Positions 23,014-32,176 of a stretch of 32,474 bases of DNA are shown here, one piece after another; within the stretch, counting starts at the first letter, position 1, and each line of letters opens with the position of its first letter. This DNA comes from TWA4 sp964613155. Its GTDB lineage: Bacteria > Bacillota > Clostridia > Lachnospirales > Lachnospiraceae. The DNA lies in NCBI GenBank assembly GCA_964613155.1, contig CAZTHP010000020.1:1-32474 (forward strand), in the 5' to 3' direction. Below the pieces are notes generated by a model. That model was not told the origin of the DNA, searched no databases, and worked only from the letters and a program-made list of their open reading frames with translations. The position numbers and the translations under genes were made by a program.

Positions 23014-23988
23014 TCATCCACCAATCTGTGACATATTTAAACTGTTTTCGTCATCAATCTGCTGTTCCAGAAAACGATGTCCAATCGGTTTTCCTTCAAT
23101 TGTTGTACGAATCAACTCTTTTACTTCCTCATCTAAAGCGCCCTGACGCAGAGGTGCTTTCAGATCATTTCCCGTATTGTACTGCAAACAGGTTTTTAAG
23201 AATCCCTGAGATGTCAGACGGATACGGTTACATTCATTGCAGAATTTATGGCTGATCGCACTAATGAAACCAACTTTTCCCTGAAAACCTTCAAAATTAT
23301 AATAATGGCAGGGTCCATTTCCCAAATGGCCGGAAAATGCTTCTGCTTTTCCAAATTTTTCTTCTAACTGCGCAAGGATTTCATCTTCCCCTACAAAACG
23401 GAATTTCTTTCCATATCCAATCGGCATCATCTCAATGAAACGCACATGAATTTTATGGTCACGTGCTAACTGTGCAATTTCCGTCAAATCCTGCTCCGGT
23501 AATCCCAAAGGAACACAATTGATTTTTAAAGAAATCTCCGGATGTGCTAATGCTGCCTGAATTCCACGTTTTACCGCTTCTATCGGATCTCGACGTGTAA
23601 TCTCACGGCACAACTGCGGATTTAAAGTATCCAGACTGATATTGATCGCATCAATTCCCGCTTCGCTTAACTTCTCCATCAAATCTTCCAGAAGTACAGC
23701 ATTTGTTGTAAGTGTTACATCTTCAATTCCCGGAATTTGCTTTAAACGATAGATCAACTGCGGTAAATCCCGGCGGATCAACGGTTCCCCTCCAGTTAAT
23801 TTTACTTTTTTAATACCCAGCTCTGCCATCAAACGACAGACCCTTACGATCTCGCCATAAGTCAGAATCTCCTCACGAGAAGTTAATTCCAATCCGTCTT
23901 CCGGCATGCAGTACACGCAGCGCAAATTGCAGCGGTCAATGACCGAAATCCTTATATAATCAATCTCTCTCCCATATGAATCAACCAT
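23014..23988 (-). CDS. moaA: GTP 3',8-cyclase MoaA
   Basis: A radical-SAM enzyme that, with MoaC, turns GTP into cyclic pyranopterin monophosphate, the first step of molybdenum cofactor synthesis. The 324-residue protein has the N-terminal cluster motif C-x3-C-x2-C (Cys20, 24, 27), the SAM-binding GGEP (66-69), the second cluster cysteines (250, 253, 267) in KFCNECNRIRLT and the C-terminal Gly-Gly tail that becomes part of the active site. MoaC and the molybdopterin synthase genes are not in the window. The ATG at 23988 is preceded by a weak AAAGGGG at long spacing. moeA lies upstream on the same strand. Confidence 0.96.
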   Translation of the reverse strand: MVDSYGREIDYIRISVIDRCNLRCVYCMPEDGLELTSREEILTYGEIVRVCRLMAELGIKKVKLTGGEPLIRRDLPQLIYRLKQIPGIEDVTLTTNAVLLEDLMEKLSEAGIDAINISLDTLNPQLCREITRRDPIEAVKRGIQAALAHPEISLKINCVPLGLPEQDLTEIAQLARDHKIHVRFIEMMPIGYGKKFRFVGEDEILAQLEEKFGKAEAFSGHLGNGPCHYYNFEGFQGKVGFISAISHKFCNECNRIRLTSQGFLKTCLQYNTGNDLKAPLRQGALDEEVKELIRTTIEGKPIGHRFLEQQIDDENSLNMSQIGG

Positions 23989-24078
23989 GAGCCTAATTCC
24001 CCTTTATCCTCTATTTTTCCTATTTTTCTTTTCATTCATCCTTTTTCGCAAATGATCCTAATTCTTTTATCGCGGTAA

Positions 24079-24117
24079 ACTGCCACCTGCCAAAAAAGTA
24101 AGCGGCAAGTGGCAAGT
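24079..24117 (-). promoter_or_regulatory. Hairpin in the moeA-moaA spacer
   Basis: ACTTGCCACTTGCC and GGCAGGTGGCAGT form a 13-bp stem with one mismatch and one bulge around a loop containing six Ts. No U-run follows, so it is not an intrinsic terminator. It lies about 90 nt ahead of moaA, where a translational or processing element would sit. Confidence 0.45.
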
Positions 24118-24202
24118 TATGTGAAATCCGAACTGCTTTCTGTACATTGTATCTTCATAGCGTTATGATTCATCAAACGCTCTGCTGCAAAACAAATTTT
24201 CT

Positions 24203-25417
24203 TTACAGTAAATACGCATTAACCAAACTTCCCGGTTCCATAGCAGGACTTCCCTTCGGCAATTCTGCTACGATACAGCATTCATGAAGCGGATGTAAAA
24301 TTCCATTTCCCTGAGAGGGTGTGACAGAAATATACGCTTCTCCATCCTGTAAAACTAATTTACCCGGCAAAAAACGACGTACCGGACATTTTTTCCGGAA
24401 TCCCTCCAAAAGCTTCACTTTACATGTTTTTAATAAGAAATCTTTTCGTCCTGCCATTTTATGCACAACCGGAAGTCCCACTAAAAATAGCGCCATCGCA
24501 GCTGCAGAGGGATTTCCCGAAAGACTGATTACCGGTTTTCCTTTGTGATAAGATGCTAAAAAAGCTCCTCCCGGTTTCATCTGCATTTTCCAAAATAAAA
24601 TATCTGCCTCCAGCTGTTTCATTGCGACCTGAAGCAGATCGTAATCACCAACTGATACACCGCCTGTTGTAAATACAAGATCTGCCTGTTCCAAAGCCTG
24701 ATCAATTGCTTCTGCAATTTTATCTGCATCATCTTCTACGATCGGAACCATCTTCACTTCTGCACCATGTTCTTCCAGAAACGCTTTCAGCGTATAGATA
24801 CTGGAATTACGGATTTTTCCCAGTGTAAGAGGTGAATCAATGGAAACCAGTTCACTTCCGGTACTGATCAGACATATCTGCGGCTTACGATACACAGGAA
24901 TCTGAACAAATCCTAAACCTGCCAAAATACCCAGATATGCCGGTGAGATTACAGTACCCTGCTCCAAAACCTGCGCACCTTCCTGAATATCTTCTCCAAT
25001 CGGAACAACATTGCAGCCACTGGAATATACCTGAGTCAAATGCAGCGTCTTCTCATCCGCTTCCACTACTTCAAACTTTTCAACCGCATCTGCACCTTCC
25101 GGTAACGGTGCCCCCGTCATGATCCGAACTGCCTGCATCGGTTCCAAAACATGTTCCGGTGCCTTTCCAGCCGGTATTTCCTCAATAATCTCTAATGCAA
25201 CCGGCGTTTGCTCTGATGCATGTTTCGTATCTTCTGCACGGAAAGCATAACCATCCAAAGGAGAACGACGAAACGGCGGAATATTCTCCGGTGAGATTAA
25301 GGTCTTTGCCAAAACGCGGCCAGCTGCCTCCTCCGCCGGTACGAACTCCTGCTCTACCGTCACTAAACGTTCCAGAATCATTTGCAGTCCATCTTCTATT
25401 TTCAAACCAGTTAACAT
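24203..25417 (-). CDS. moeA: Molybdopterin molybdenumtransferase MoeA
   Basis: Inserts molybdate into adenylylated molybdopterin, the metal-loading step of cofactor synthesis. The 404-residue protein has the family's length and motifs: PPFRRSPLDGYAF (47-59, with the conserved Asp55), VRIMTGAPLPEGADAV, LISTGSEL, the MoCF fold TTGGVSVGDYD, MKPGGAF and SLSGNPSAA, then the C-terminal barrel domain. The ATG at 25417 follows GGGAGGG. It precedes moaA, from which it is separated by 214 bp with a stable hairpin. Confidence 0.96.
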   Translation of the reverse strand: MLTGLKIEDGLQMILERLVTVEQEFVPAEEAAGRVLAKTLISPENIPPFRRSPLDGYAFRAEDTKHASEQTPVALEIIEEIPAGKAPEHVLEPMQAVRIMTGAPLPEGADAVEKFEVVEADEKTLHLTQVYSSGCNVVPIGEDIQEGAQVLEQGTVISPAYLGILAGLGFVQIPVYRKPQICLISTGSELVSIDSPLTLGKIRNSSIYTLKAFLEEHGAEVKMVPIVEDDADKIAEAIDQALEQADLVFTTGGVSVGDYDLLQVAMKQLEADILFWKMQMKPGGAFLASYHKGKPVISLSGNPSAAAMALFLVGLPVVHKMAGRKDFLLKTCKVKLLEGFRKKCPVRRFLPGKLVLQDGEAYISVTPSQGNGILHPLHECCIVAELPKGSPAMEPGSLVNAYLL

Positions 25418-25455
25418 GCAATCCCTCCCGACAATTTTTGTCCTATTTTTCTTTT

Positions 25456-25484
25456 ATTTTATCATATTTGCACAATTCGTTCAA
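25456..25484 (-). promoter_or_regulatory. Sigma-A promoter for moeA (and probably moaA)
   Basis: The -35 is TTGAAC (25484-25479), spacer 17 bp, -10 TAAAAT (25461-25456), giving a leader of about 30 nt. The remaining spacer up to 25717 is AT-rich with nothing recognisable. Confidence 0.65.
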
Positions 25485-25717
25485 TTCTTTTACAACTCTA
25501 TCGAAACGCCCAGCTACTCCTATCGATTTTCTTTTCCGTTTTTACAGTATTCTGCATTCAAACTTTTCAGGTTAGCATTTTTTAGCTTTTTGCTCTTCCT
25601 GCATCTTAATTTTCTAGCCTCAAAAAATCCAACGGTTCAAAATCAGGATTAAAATTTTCTCTTTAAAATACAAATTTTCAAAAATCCAGTCCTCAAAAAT
25701 TCAATATTTCGCCAGGC

Positions 25718-26434
25718 TTAATATTTTCCTGCAATCTCTTTGATCTGTTTGACCAGCCGTCCACTTAATACATCATCAAAATTTTCCAGATGAAGCATTA
25801 AAAAATCTTTGCAGCGTGCTGCAATCTCACGTATCTCCTGACTGTATTCTCCTACGGTTCCATTGTCAGCTGCTACACCATACGCTTCCATTCCTAATTT
25901 CTGCGCGACATACAATGCGCGATACATATGATATCGCTGTGTCACGACCACAACTTTATCGGTTCCGTAAATTTCCTTTGCACGTTTCATACTATCATAC
26001 GTACAAAGCCCCTGCGAATCCAAATCAATTTTCTCCACTTCTATCCCTGCATTCACTGCATAGAGCTGCATGGTACCCACTTCATCATAATACTGATCAC
26101 TGCTGTCTCCGCTCATCAGCATACGTTCTGAAATGCCCATCTGATACAGATCAATTCCTGTATCCAAACGGCTGCGCAGAACCGGTGAAGGTTCTTTTCC
26201 ATGCACCGAAGCCCCCAGAAGCAAAATATAATCGACATCAGTTAATTCTTTTGCCTCTGATTCTGTTAAAATCTGATCCGATACTGTCCATACCATTAAA
26301 AGATTAATCGCTGCTACTAACACAATTCCCAATAAAGCAGCTGTTAAAATTCCTTTTATTCCCATCACAAAAAAATGTTGGAATCGTTTCATCCATTTAT
26401 ATTTTTTTCGTCCAAATTTATCAATCTTCTTCAT
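25718..26434 (-). CDS. SanA/YdcF-like (DUF218) membrane protein
   Basis: A 238-residue protein with a basic N-terminus (KKIDKFGRKKYKWMKR), one membrane helix (about 24-48) and a DUF218 domain (about 64-235): YILLLGASVHGKEPSPVLRS, ERMLMSGD, TYDSMKRAKEIYGTDKVVVV, TQRYHMYRALYVAQKLG. E. coli SanA, of this family, affects vancomycin entry and envelope integrity; the biochemical activity is not established. The ATG at 26434 has AGGAAAGG five bases upstream; an ATG at 26458 adds eight residues and has no such signal. It has its own promoter and no clear link to the molybdenum genes on either side. Confidence 0.85.
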   Translation of the reverse strand: MKKIDKFGRKKYKWMKRFQHFFVMGIKGILTAALLGIVLVAAINLLMVWTVSDQILTESEAKELTDVDYILLLGASVHGKEPSPVLRSRLDTGIDLYQMGISERMLMSGDSSDQYYDEVGTMQLYAVNAGIEVEKIDLDSQGLCTYDSMKRAKEIYGTDKVVVVTQRYHMYRALYVAQKLGMEAYGVAADNGTVGEYSQEIREIAARCKDFLMLHLENFDDVLSGRLVKQIKEIAGKY

Positions 26435-26560
26435 ATTTACCTTTCCTGCTGTACTCATAACGAAATCGAGTACCTGGAATCTATTATGATCGCTTTTTCG
26501 TTTATTTCCTATTAAATTTTATTCCGATATTTTCTATCTGCTTTTATTCCGAGAAATAGT

Positions 26561-26589
26561 ATAATACACTTTTTTTAAATGTGTATGAA
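26561..26589 (-). promoter_or_regulatory. Sigma-A promoter of the SanA-like gene
   Basis: The -35 is TTCATA (26589-26584), spacer 17 bp, -10 TATTAT (26566-26561), followed by a leader of about 120 nt. Confidence 0.55.
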
Positions 26590-26640
26590 CTTTTTCTAAA
26601 GAAATTGCTACATTTTGGACAAAAATATACAACTATTATT

Positions 26641-26686
26641 ATAAAACAACGCCCCTACAGAGTCGTTTCCGAATCTGCAGAGGCGT
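26641..26686 (-). terminator. Terminator of the formate dehydrogenase operon
   Basis: On the minus strand ACGCCTCTGCAGA pairs with TCTGTAGGGGCGT (13 bp with two G-U) around a 12-nt loop, followed by TGTTTTAT. It lies about 165 nt beyond the fdhA stop. In the intervening sequence a GGTGG/CCACC pair can be drawn but no gene is present. Confidence 0.8.
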
Positions 26687-26851
26687 CTGGAAGTAAGTGA
26701 TTGCTCAATTTTTCCAACAGTCAGTTCCGGGGCTATTCCAAAAGGAATTGAACTTTACACTGCTTTATTACTGATCTTCATCTACTTTTTTGTGGTGGTT
26801 TTAATAATTGGGGACTTTCGCCACCCTTTATTTTGTACTTCCGTACTTAAA

Positions 26852-29554
26852 TCAAGCTTTTTCAATCTTGACAGCACATACTTTATATTCGGGAATACGT
26901 GCATATTTATCAAGAGCTGCATTTGTCAGCCAGTTTGCATTACCATCCGGGAAGTGGAAAGGCATCCAGGATTCACCAGGAGAAGTCTTTGTACCAACTC
27001 TTGCAGTTGATTCGATCTGACCACGTCTAGAGGATACTTTTACTCTATCGCCGTCTTTGATTCCCAGTTTTTCTGCATCAACAATGTTCATTTCGATGAA
27101 GGATTTTCCTTCGATTTCCATGAGGCCAGGAGTCTTTCCTGTCATTGCTCTTGTGGTGTAGTGATACAGAATACGTCCTGTCATCAGGATGATCGGATAA
27201 TCTTCATCGGGAAGTTCTGCACTCGGTACATATTCAGCAGGATAGAACCAGCCCAGTCCTCTGGAGAACTTGCCAACATGCATGATCGGTGTACCAGGAT
27301 GATCCTTGCTTGTACAAGGCCACTGCAGACCCTTACCAGCAACTTCTTCGCTGTCCAGACGTTCGTGGCTGATACCTGCGAAGGAAGGAGTCAGAGATGC
27401 AACTTCATCCATGATTTCTGCACTTGTCAGATGAGGCTGAGGATATCCCATACGGTTCATCAGGTCGATGATGATATCTGTATCCAGTCTCATATCGCCT
27501 TCTACTGTTACAGCCTTACGTACACGCTGTACACGACGTTCTGTATTGGAGAATGTACCTTCTTTTTCTGCATAACTCATACCAGGCAGAATAACGTCAG
27601 CCAGTTCTGCGGTTTCTGTCATAAACAGTTCCTGAATTACGAAGAAGTCAAGGCTCTTTAATGCTTTCAGTACATGTGATGTATCGGGATCGGTAACAAC
27701 AGGGTCTTCACCGTAGATGTACAGACCTTTGATTTCGCCAGTGATCATCTTAGGGAAGCAGTCTGTAGCGTGAGTACCGTGTTCTTTCGGAAGTTCTACG
27801 CCCCATGCTTTTTCAAATTTAGCAACTACATCAGGATTTGCAACTTTCTGGTATCCAGGGAAGTCACCAGGCTGAGCACCCATATCACAAGCACCCTGTA
27901 CGTTGTTCTGACCACGGAGAGGGTTAACACCACATCCGGGACGACCAAGTTTACCAACCATCATAGCCATGTTGGACATAGACATAACACCTTCTGTACC
28001 AGTTGAGTGTTCTGTTACACCCAGACAGTAGATGATGGGAGCTTTGTCTGCTTTCGCATACATACGAGCAGCTTCTCTTAACTGTTCTGCATCGATATGG
28101 CAGATTTCAGCAACCTTTTCAGGTGTGTAATCTTTAACGATTTCAGCCAGTTTTTCGAATCCTTCTGTTCTTTCTTCGATGAATTTCTTATCAATCAGAC
28201 CTTCTTCGATAAATACGTTCATCATACCATTTGCAAATGCAACGTTTGTACCGGGTTTCAGTTTCAGATGAATATCTGCTTTCTTAGCCAGGTCGATGTC
28301 ACGAGGATCTACTACGATCAGTTTTGCACCATTTGCAACTGCCTGACGGATCTGCATACCTACTACAGGATGTGCATGTTCCGGATTGGAACCTACCAGC
28401 AGGATGGTATCAACATCTGTTGTAATATCTTCGATCGGGTTGGTCATAGCACCTGAACCCAGAGTCATAGCCAGACCTGCTACAGATGCAGAGTGGCATA
28501 CACGTGCACAGTTATCTACGTTGTTTGTTCCGAAGCAGGTACGAACCATCTTCTGAACCATGTAAATATCTTCGTTAGGAGATCTGGAGCAAGCAAAACC
28601 AGCCAGAGAATCAGAACCATATTTCTTCTTGATTTCCATGAACTTGGATGCTACTAAATCCAGAGCTTCATCCCAGCTAGCTTCTTCAAACTTGCCGGTT
28701 TCTTTATTCTTGATCAAAGGAGTTTTGATACGTTCAGGTGAATGAACGAAATCGAAACATCCGCTGCGGCCTTTTACGCAGAGCAGACCTTTGTTAGAAG
28801 GACCATCTGCTGCTTCAGTATCAACGATTTTGCCGTCTTTTACGATCAGATAATACTGACAGCCTGTTGCACAGTGAGGACAAGTAGTCAGAACTTTCTT
28901 TTCAACTTCCCAAGGTCTGTATTCTTTACGTCTCTTCATGGTTAATGCACCAGTAGGACATGCCTGTACACAGTTACCACAGGATTCACAGTTGGTGTTT
29001 CTCCAATCAATACCAAATGCGGTACCAACTGTAGCTGCAAAACCTCTCTTTGTTGTATCGATAGCACCACGACCTACGATCTTCTGGCAGGTGTTTACAC
29101 AACGGTGGCACATGATACACAGGTTGGGATTGTATGTAAAGAACGGGTTGCTGTCATCAATCGGTTTTTCTACCATTTCACCTTCGAAAGAAGATGTTTC
29201 GATACCGTATTTGAAGCACAGATCCTGTAATTTACAGTCACCGTTTGCTTTACAAGAGAAGCAATTGGTCTTATGGTTGGATAACAGCAGTTCCAGAATA
29301 CCTTTTCTTGCTTCAATAACTCTTTCACTTTCGGTATAAACTACATTACCATCCGCTGCGGGGAAAGAACATGCAGTTACCAGTTTGGGCATACCCTCGA
29401 TTTCTACCATACACATACGGCATGATGCTTCGGGGAATAAATCTTTTATATAACATAAAGTAGGTATTTCTACACCGGCTTTTTCTGCTGCCTGCAGAAT
29501 TGTGGAACCGGGTTCAACCTGAACAGTAATACCATTAATCGTCACATTAATCAT
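26852..29554 (-). CDS. fdhA: Formate dehydrogenase catalytic subunit (Mo/W-bis-MGD, cysteine type) with NuoG-like N-terminus
   Basis: Interconverts formate and CO2 and passes electrons to the diaphorase subunits encoded upstream. The 900-residue protein has a [2Fe-2S] domain (Cys34, 45, 48, 62), the NuoG-type His94-Cys98-Cys101-Cys107 cluster, a two-[4Fe-4S] ferredoxin domain (Cys146-156 and 189-199), then a molybdopterin oxidoreductase domain with its own cluster (Cys225, 228, 232, 259) and C-terminal dinucleotide-binding domain (about 785-895). In NCARVCHSASVAG, Cys353 occupies the metal-ligand position that is selenocysteine in E. coli FdhF; the adjacent His354 is conserved. The ATG at 29554 follows GGAGG; an upstream TTG was rejected. 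Molybdenum and tungsten cannot be told apart from sequence. Confidence 0.93.
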   Translation of the reverse strand: MINVTINGITVQVEPGSTILQAAEKAGVEIPTLCYIKDLFPEASCRMCMVEIEGMPKLVTACSFPAADGNVVYTESERVIEARKGILELLLSNHKTNCFSCKANGDCKLQDLCFKYGIETSSFEGEMVEKPIDDSNPFFTYNPNLCIMCHRCVNTCQKIVGRGAIDTTKRGFAATVGTAFGIDWRNTNCESCGNCVQACPTGALTMKRRKEYRPWEVEKKVLTTCPHCATGCQYYLIVKDGKIVDTEAADGPSNKGLLCVKGRSGCFDFVHSPERIKTPLIKNKETGKFEEASWDEALDLVASKFMEIKKKYGSDSLAGFACSRSPNEDIYMVQKMVRTCFGTNNVDNCARVCHSASVAGLAMTLGSGAMTNPIEDITTDVDTILLVGSNPEHAHPVVGMQIRQAVANGAKLIVVDPRDIDLAKKADIHLKLKPGTNVAFANGMMNVFIEEGLIDKKFIEERTEGFEKLAEIVKDYTPEKVAEICHIDAEQLREAARMYAKADKAPIIYCLGVTEHSTGTEGVMSMSNMAMMVGKLGRPGCGVNPLRGQNNVQGACDMGAQPGDFPGYQKVANPDVVAKFEKAWGVELPKEHGTHATDCFPKMITGEIKGLYIYGEDPVVTDPDTSHVLKALKSLDFFVIQELFMTETAELADVILPGMSYAEKEGTFSNTERRVQRVRKAVTVEGDMRLDTDIIIDLMNRMGYPQPHLTSAEIMDEVASLTPSFAGISHERLDSEEVAGKGLQWPCTSKDHPGTPIMHVGKFSRGLGWFYPAEYVPSAELPDEDYPIILMTGRILYHYTTRAMTGKTPGLMEIEGKSFIEMNIVDAEKLGIKDGDRVKVSSRRGQIESTARVGTKTSPGESWMPFHFPDGNANWLTNAALDKYARIPEYKVCAVKIEKA

Positions 29555-29577
29555 ATTTTTTTCCTCCAACGATGTTC

Positions 29578-31452
29578 TTACTTCTTATAAACAGCATCCT
29601 TCTTACATTTATCCATACAAACGCCGCACTTCACGCACTTCGTAGTATCGATAGTGTAAGGTTTCTTCTTCTCGCCGGAAATTGCTCCTGCAGGACAGTT
29701 CTTAGCACACAGTCCGCATCCGATACATTTTTCAGGATCGATTGCAAAGCTGAGCAGAGATTTACATTTACCTGCGGGACATTTCTTATCTACAATGTGA
29801 GCGATATATTCATCACGGAAATGATTCAGTGTGGACAGTACAGGGTTGGGTGCTGTCTGACCAAGAGCACACAGTGAGTTCTCTTTGATCAGGGCTGCCA
29901 GTCTTTCCAGTTTGTCCAGATCATCCATAGTTGCTTTACCTTCGGTGATCTTTTCAAGGATTTCTAACAGTCTCTTAGTACCAACTCTACAAGGTGTACA
30001 TTTACCACAAGATTCATCTACGGTGAATTCCAGGAAGAATTTTGCGATGTCTACCATACAGTCATCTTCGTCCATTACGATCAGACCGCCGGATCCCATC
30101 ATGGAGCCGATTGCTACCAGGTTATCGTAGTCGATTTCTACGTCAAAGTTTGATGCAGGGATACATCCGCCGGAAGGTCCGCCAGTCTGTGCTGCTTTAA
30201 ACTTCTTGCCGTTCGGTACGCCGCCGCCGATTTCTTCTACGATTTCACGCAGAGTTGTACCCATGGGGATTTCTACCAGACCTACGTTTTCGATCTTACC
30301 ACCCAGAGCGAATACCTTGGTACCTTTACTTCTTTCAGTACCCATAGATGCAAACCAGTCTGCACCCTTCATGATGATTCTGGGGATGTTTGCCCATGTT
30401 TCTACGTTATTTAAGATTGTGGGTTTGCCAAACAGACCTTTTACTGCGGGGAACGGAGGACGGGGACGAGGCTCGCCACGGTTACCTTCGATAGAGGTCA
30501 TCAGTGCAGTTTCTTCACCACATACGAATGCACCTGCACCCAGTCTTAAGTCGATATCAAATTCAAATCCTGTTCCGAAGATATCTTTTCCTAACAGACC
30601 CAGTTCTCTAGCCTGTTTCAGAGCGATCTCCAGACGATGGATAGCGATCGGATATTCAGCACGTACGTAAATGTAACCCTGATTGGATCCAATTACATAA
30701 CCAGCGATTGCCATTGCTTCGAATACACAGTGAGGATCACCTTCCAATACGGAACGGTCCATGAATGCACCCGGGTCACCTTCATCGGCGTTACAGCATA
30801 CATACTTCTGACCTGTGCTTCCCATTGCGAATTTCCATTTTCTTCCAGTAGGGAATCCGCCGCCGCCACGGCCTCTTAATCCGGATTTTTCCAGTACATC
30901 TACAACGTCTTCACGGCTCATGCTGGTCAGTACTTTGTACAGAGCTTCATAACCGCCTGTTGCGATGTATTCATCAATATTTTCAGGATCGATAACACCA
31001 CAGTTCTGCAGTGCTACACGCTGCTGTTTTTTGTAGAAGTGTGTATCATTCATCGGAATGATGCCGTCTTCTGTTACAGTTTCTTTATATAAATACTTGG
31101 TTACAACATTACCTTTTACCAAGTGTTCTTCTACGATTTCTTCTACGTGCTCAACTTCCATGTTGGAGTAGAATGCTGCTTCCGGGTAAATGATCATAAC
31201 CGGACCCAGTGCACAAAGACCATGACATCCGGTCTTAATTACACAAACTTCATCCTGCAGCCCTTTTGCTGCGATTTCTGCTTCCAGCTTATCTGCGATC
31301 TTTACGCTGCCGGAAGATGTACATCCTGTACCTGCACAAACTAATACATGGCGTTTGTATCCGTCACTGGCAGTGCTGCCGGGATGACGAAAATCTACAG
31401 ATGCCTGTTTCTGGCTGCTGATTGCTCTTAATTCATCAATCGTTTTAATCAT
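29578..31452 (-). CDS. NADH-dependent diaphorase subunit, HydB/NuoF-like, of the formate dehydrogenase complex
   Basis: The flavin subunit that connects the iron-sulfur chain to NAD(P)H. The 624-residue protein has an N-terminal thioredoxin-like [2Fe-2S] domain (Cys39, 44, 76, 80), the NuoF core with the FMN/NADH loop RGRGGGGFPTGRKW (193-206), CNADEGDPGAF and GAGAFVCGEETALM, the SLBB domain, a [4Fe-4S] site (Cys482, 485, 488, 528), and a C-terminal two-cluster ferredoxin (Cys576-586, 606-616). This is the HydB-type layout found in electron-bifurcating hydrogenases and in HylB-type formate dehydrogenase subunits; bifurcation with ferredoxin is possible but not provable here. The ATG at 31452 follows GGAGGG, 13 bp after the NuoE-like gene. 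Confidence 0.93.
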   Translation of the reverse strand: MIKTIDELRAISSQKQASVDFRHPGSTASDGYKRHVLVCAGTGCTSSGSVKIADKLEAEIAAKGLQDEVCVIKTGCHGLCALGPVMIIYPEAAFYSNMEVEHVEEIVEEHLVKGNVVTKYLYKETVTEDGIIPMNDTHFYKKQQRVALQNCGVIDPENIDEYIATGGYEALYKVLTSMSREDVVDVLEKSGLRGRGGGGFPTGRKWKFAMGSTGQKYVCCNADEGDPGAFMDRSVLEGDPHCVFEAMAIAGYVIGSNQGYIYVRAEYPIAIHRLEIALKQARELGLLGKDIFGTGFEFDIDLRLGAGAFVCGEETALMTSIEGNRGEPRPRPPFPAVKGLFGKPTILNNVETWANIPRIIMKGADWFASMGTERSKGTKVFALGGKIENVGLVEIPMGTTLREIVEEIGGGVPNGKKFKAAQTGGPSGGCIPASNFDVEIDYDNLVAIGSMMGSGGLIVMDEDDCMVDIAKFFLEFTVDESCGKCTPCRVGTKRLLEILEKITEGKATMDDLDKLERLAALIKENSLCALGQTAPNPVLSTLNHFRDEYIAHIVDKKCPAGKCKSLLSFAIDPEKCIGCGLCAKNCPAGAISGEKKKPYTIDTTKCVKCGVCMDKCKKDAVYKK

Positions 31453-31465
31453 CCGTCATTCCCTC

Positions 31466-31960
31466 CTATTCGTATTTTGCAAGGATGCCTTCAACACTGT
31501 CAGGTGTCAGACGTCCATGTACATCATCATTGATCATCATAACCGGTGCAAGACCACATGCACCTACGCAACGACATGCTTCCAGTGAAAACTTGCCGTC
31601 AGGTGTACATTCACCACCAGCGATTCCCAGAACCTGCTGCAGTTTGTCGTAAACCTGTCCAGAACCTTTTACGTAGCATGCAGTACCCAGACAAACGGAA
31701 ATTTTGTATTTGCCTTTGGGCTGCAGTGAGTAAAATGAATAGAATGTTACAACACCAAAAATCTTACTCATGGGAATCTGCATTTCATCAGAAATAATCT
31801 GCTGCACTTCAATGGGCAGATAGCCATAGATTTCCTGTGCCTGCTGAAGTACGGGCATCAGAGCACCTTTTTGACCCTTATGGGCGGCAATGACCTTCAG
31901 AAGCTGTTCTTCCTGTTCCTTTGTTCCGTTGAAAGGAATGGTTGTCTTTTCAGCACTCAT
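31466..31960 (-). CDS. NuoE/HydC-like [2Fe-2S] thioredoxin-fold subunit
   Basis: First gene of the formate dehydrogenase operon. The 164-residue protein has the NuoE layout: a helical N-terminal part (about 10-75, with LMPVLQQAQEIYGYLP and GVVTFYSFY) and a thioredoxin-like domain binding one [2Fe-2S] cluster through Cys90, Cys95, Cys131 and Cys135 (CLGTAC and CRCVGAC). It works with the NuoF-like subunit to deliver electrons to or from NAD(H). The ATG at 31960 has AGGAGG ten bases upstream. No hydrogenase HydA gene is in the operon; FdhA takes its place. Confidence 0.94.
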   Translation of the reverse strand: MSAEKTTIPFNGTKEQEEQLLKVIAAHKGQKGALMPVLQQAQEIYGYLPIEVQQIISDEMQIPMSKIFGVVTFYSFYSLQPKGKYKISVCLGTACYVKGSGQVYDKLQQVLGIAGGECTPDGKFSLEACRCVGACGLAPVMMINDDVHGRLTPDSVEGILAKYE

Positions 31961-31993
31961 AAAAAATTTACCTCCTCACTGAATGGATATAGC

Positions 31994-32173
31994 AGAACCC
32001 TTTTCAAAATAACGAATGGAAGGCACTAAGTTGTTCACGGTTAGTACCCTATCGGCTTTACCCCTCTGATAAAGCTCGGATTGTGCAAATATCTTTTCAT
32101 TTACAATACCTGATGTGACAGAATCTATATTTGAAAAATAGCCAGTACATAGATTTTCTGTCGCGTTGGTTCC
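31994..32173 (-). ncRNA. Structured leader RNA of the formate dehydrogenase operon (unassigned, riboswitch-like)
   Basis: Between the promoter and the ribosome binding site the minus strand can form four successive hairpins. P1 (32162-32117) pairs GACAG-AATCTAT-type arms with two bulged As. P2 (32110-32078) pairs GGTATTGTAAAT with ATTTGCACAATCC. P3 (32075-32055) pairs GCTTTA with TAAAGC. P4 (32048-32022) pairs GGTACTAA with TTAGTGCC. GGAACC (32173-32168) and GGTTCT (31999-31994) could close the whole as a junction, if transcription starts that early. I cannot match it to a known class, including the Moco motif. An ORF of 73 codons across it lacks a ribosome binding site. Confidence 0.5.
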
Positions 32174-32176
32174 TTG

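Noticed and set aside
26852..29554. Selenocysteine in formate dehydrogenase
   Set aside because: The reading frame has a cysteine codon, not TGA, at the metal-ligand position (Cys353), and no in-frame TGA occurs elsewhere.
26852..31960. NADH:quinone oxidoreductase (complex I) NuoEFG
   Set aside because: The large subunit has the complete formate dehydrogenase active-site motif and bis-MGD domains, and no membrane subunits follow.
31994..32173. Known riboswitch (T-box, SAM, cyclic-di-GMP, Moco) in the fdh leader
   Set aside because: Short resemblances such as AGGGTACTAACCGTG to a T-box core or GTAAAGCC to c-di-GMP motifs do not extend to the diagnostic boxes.
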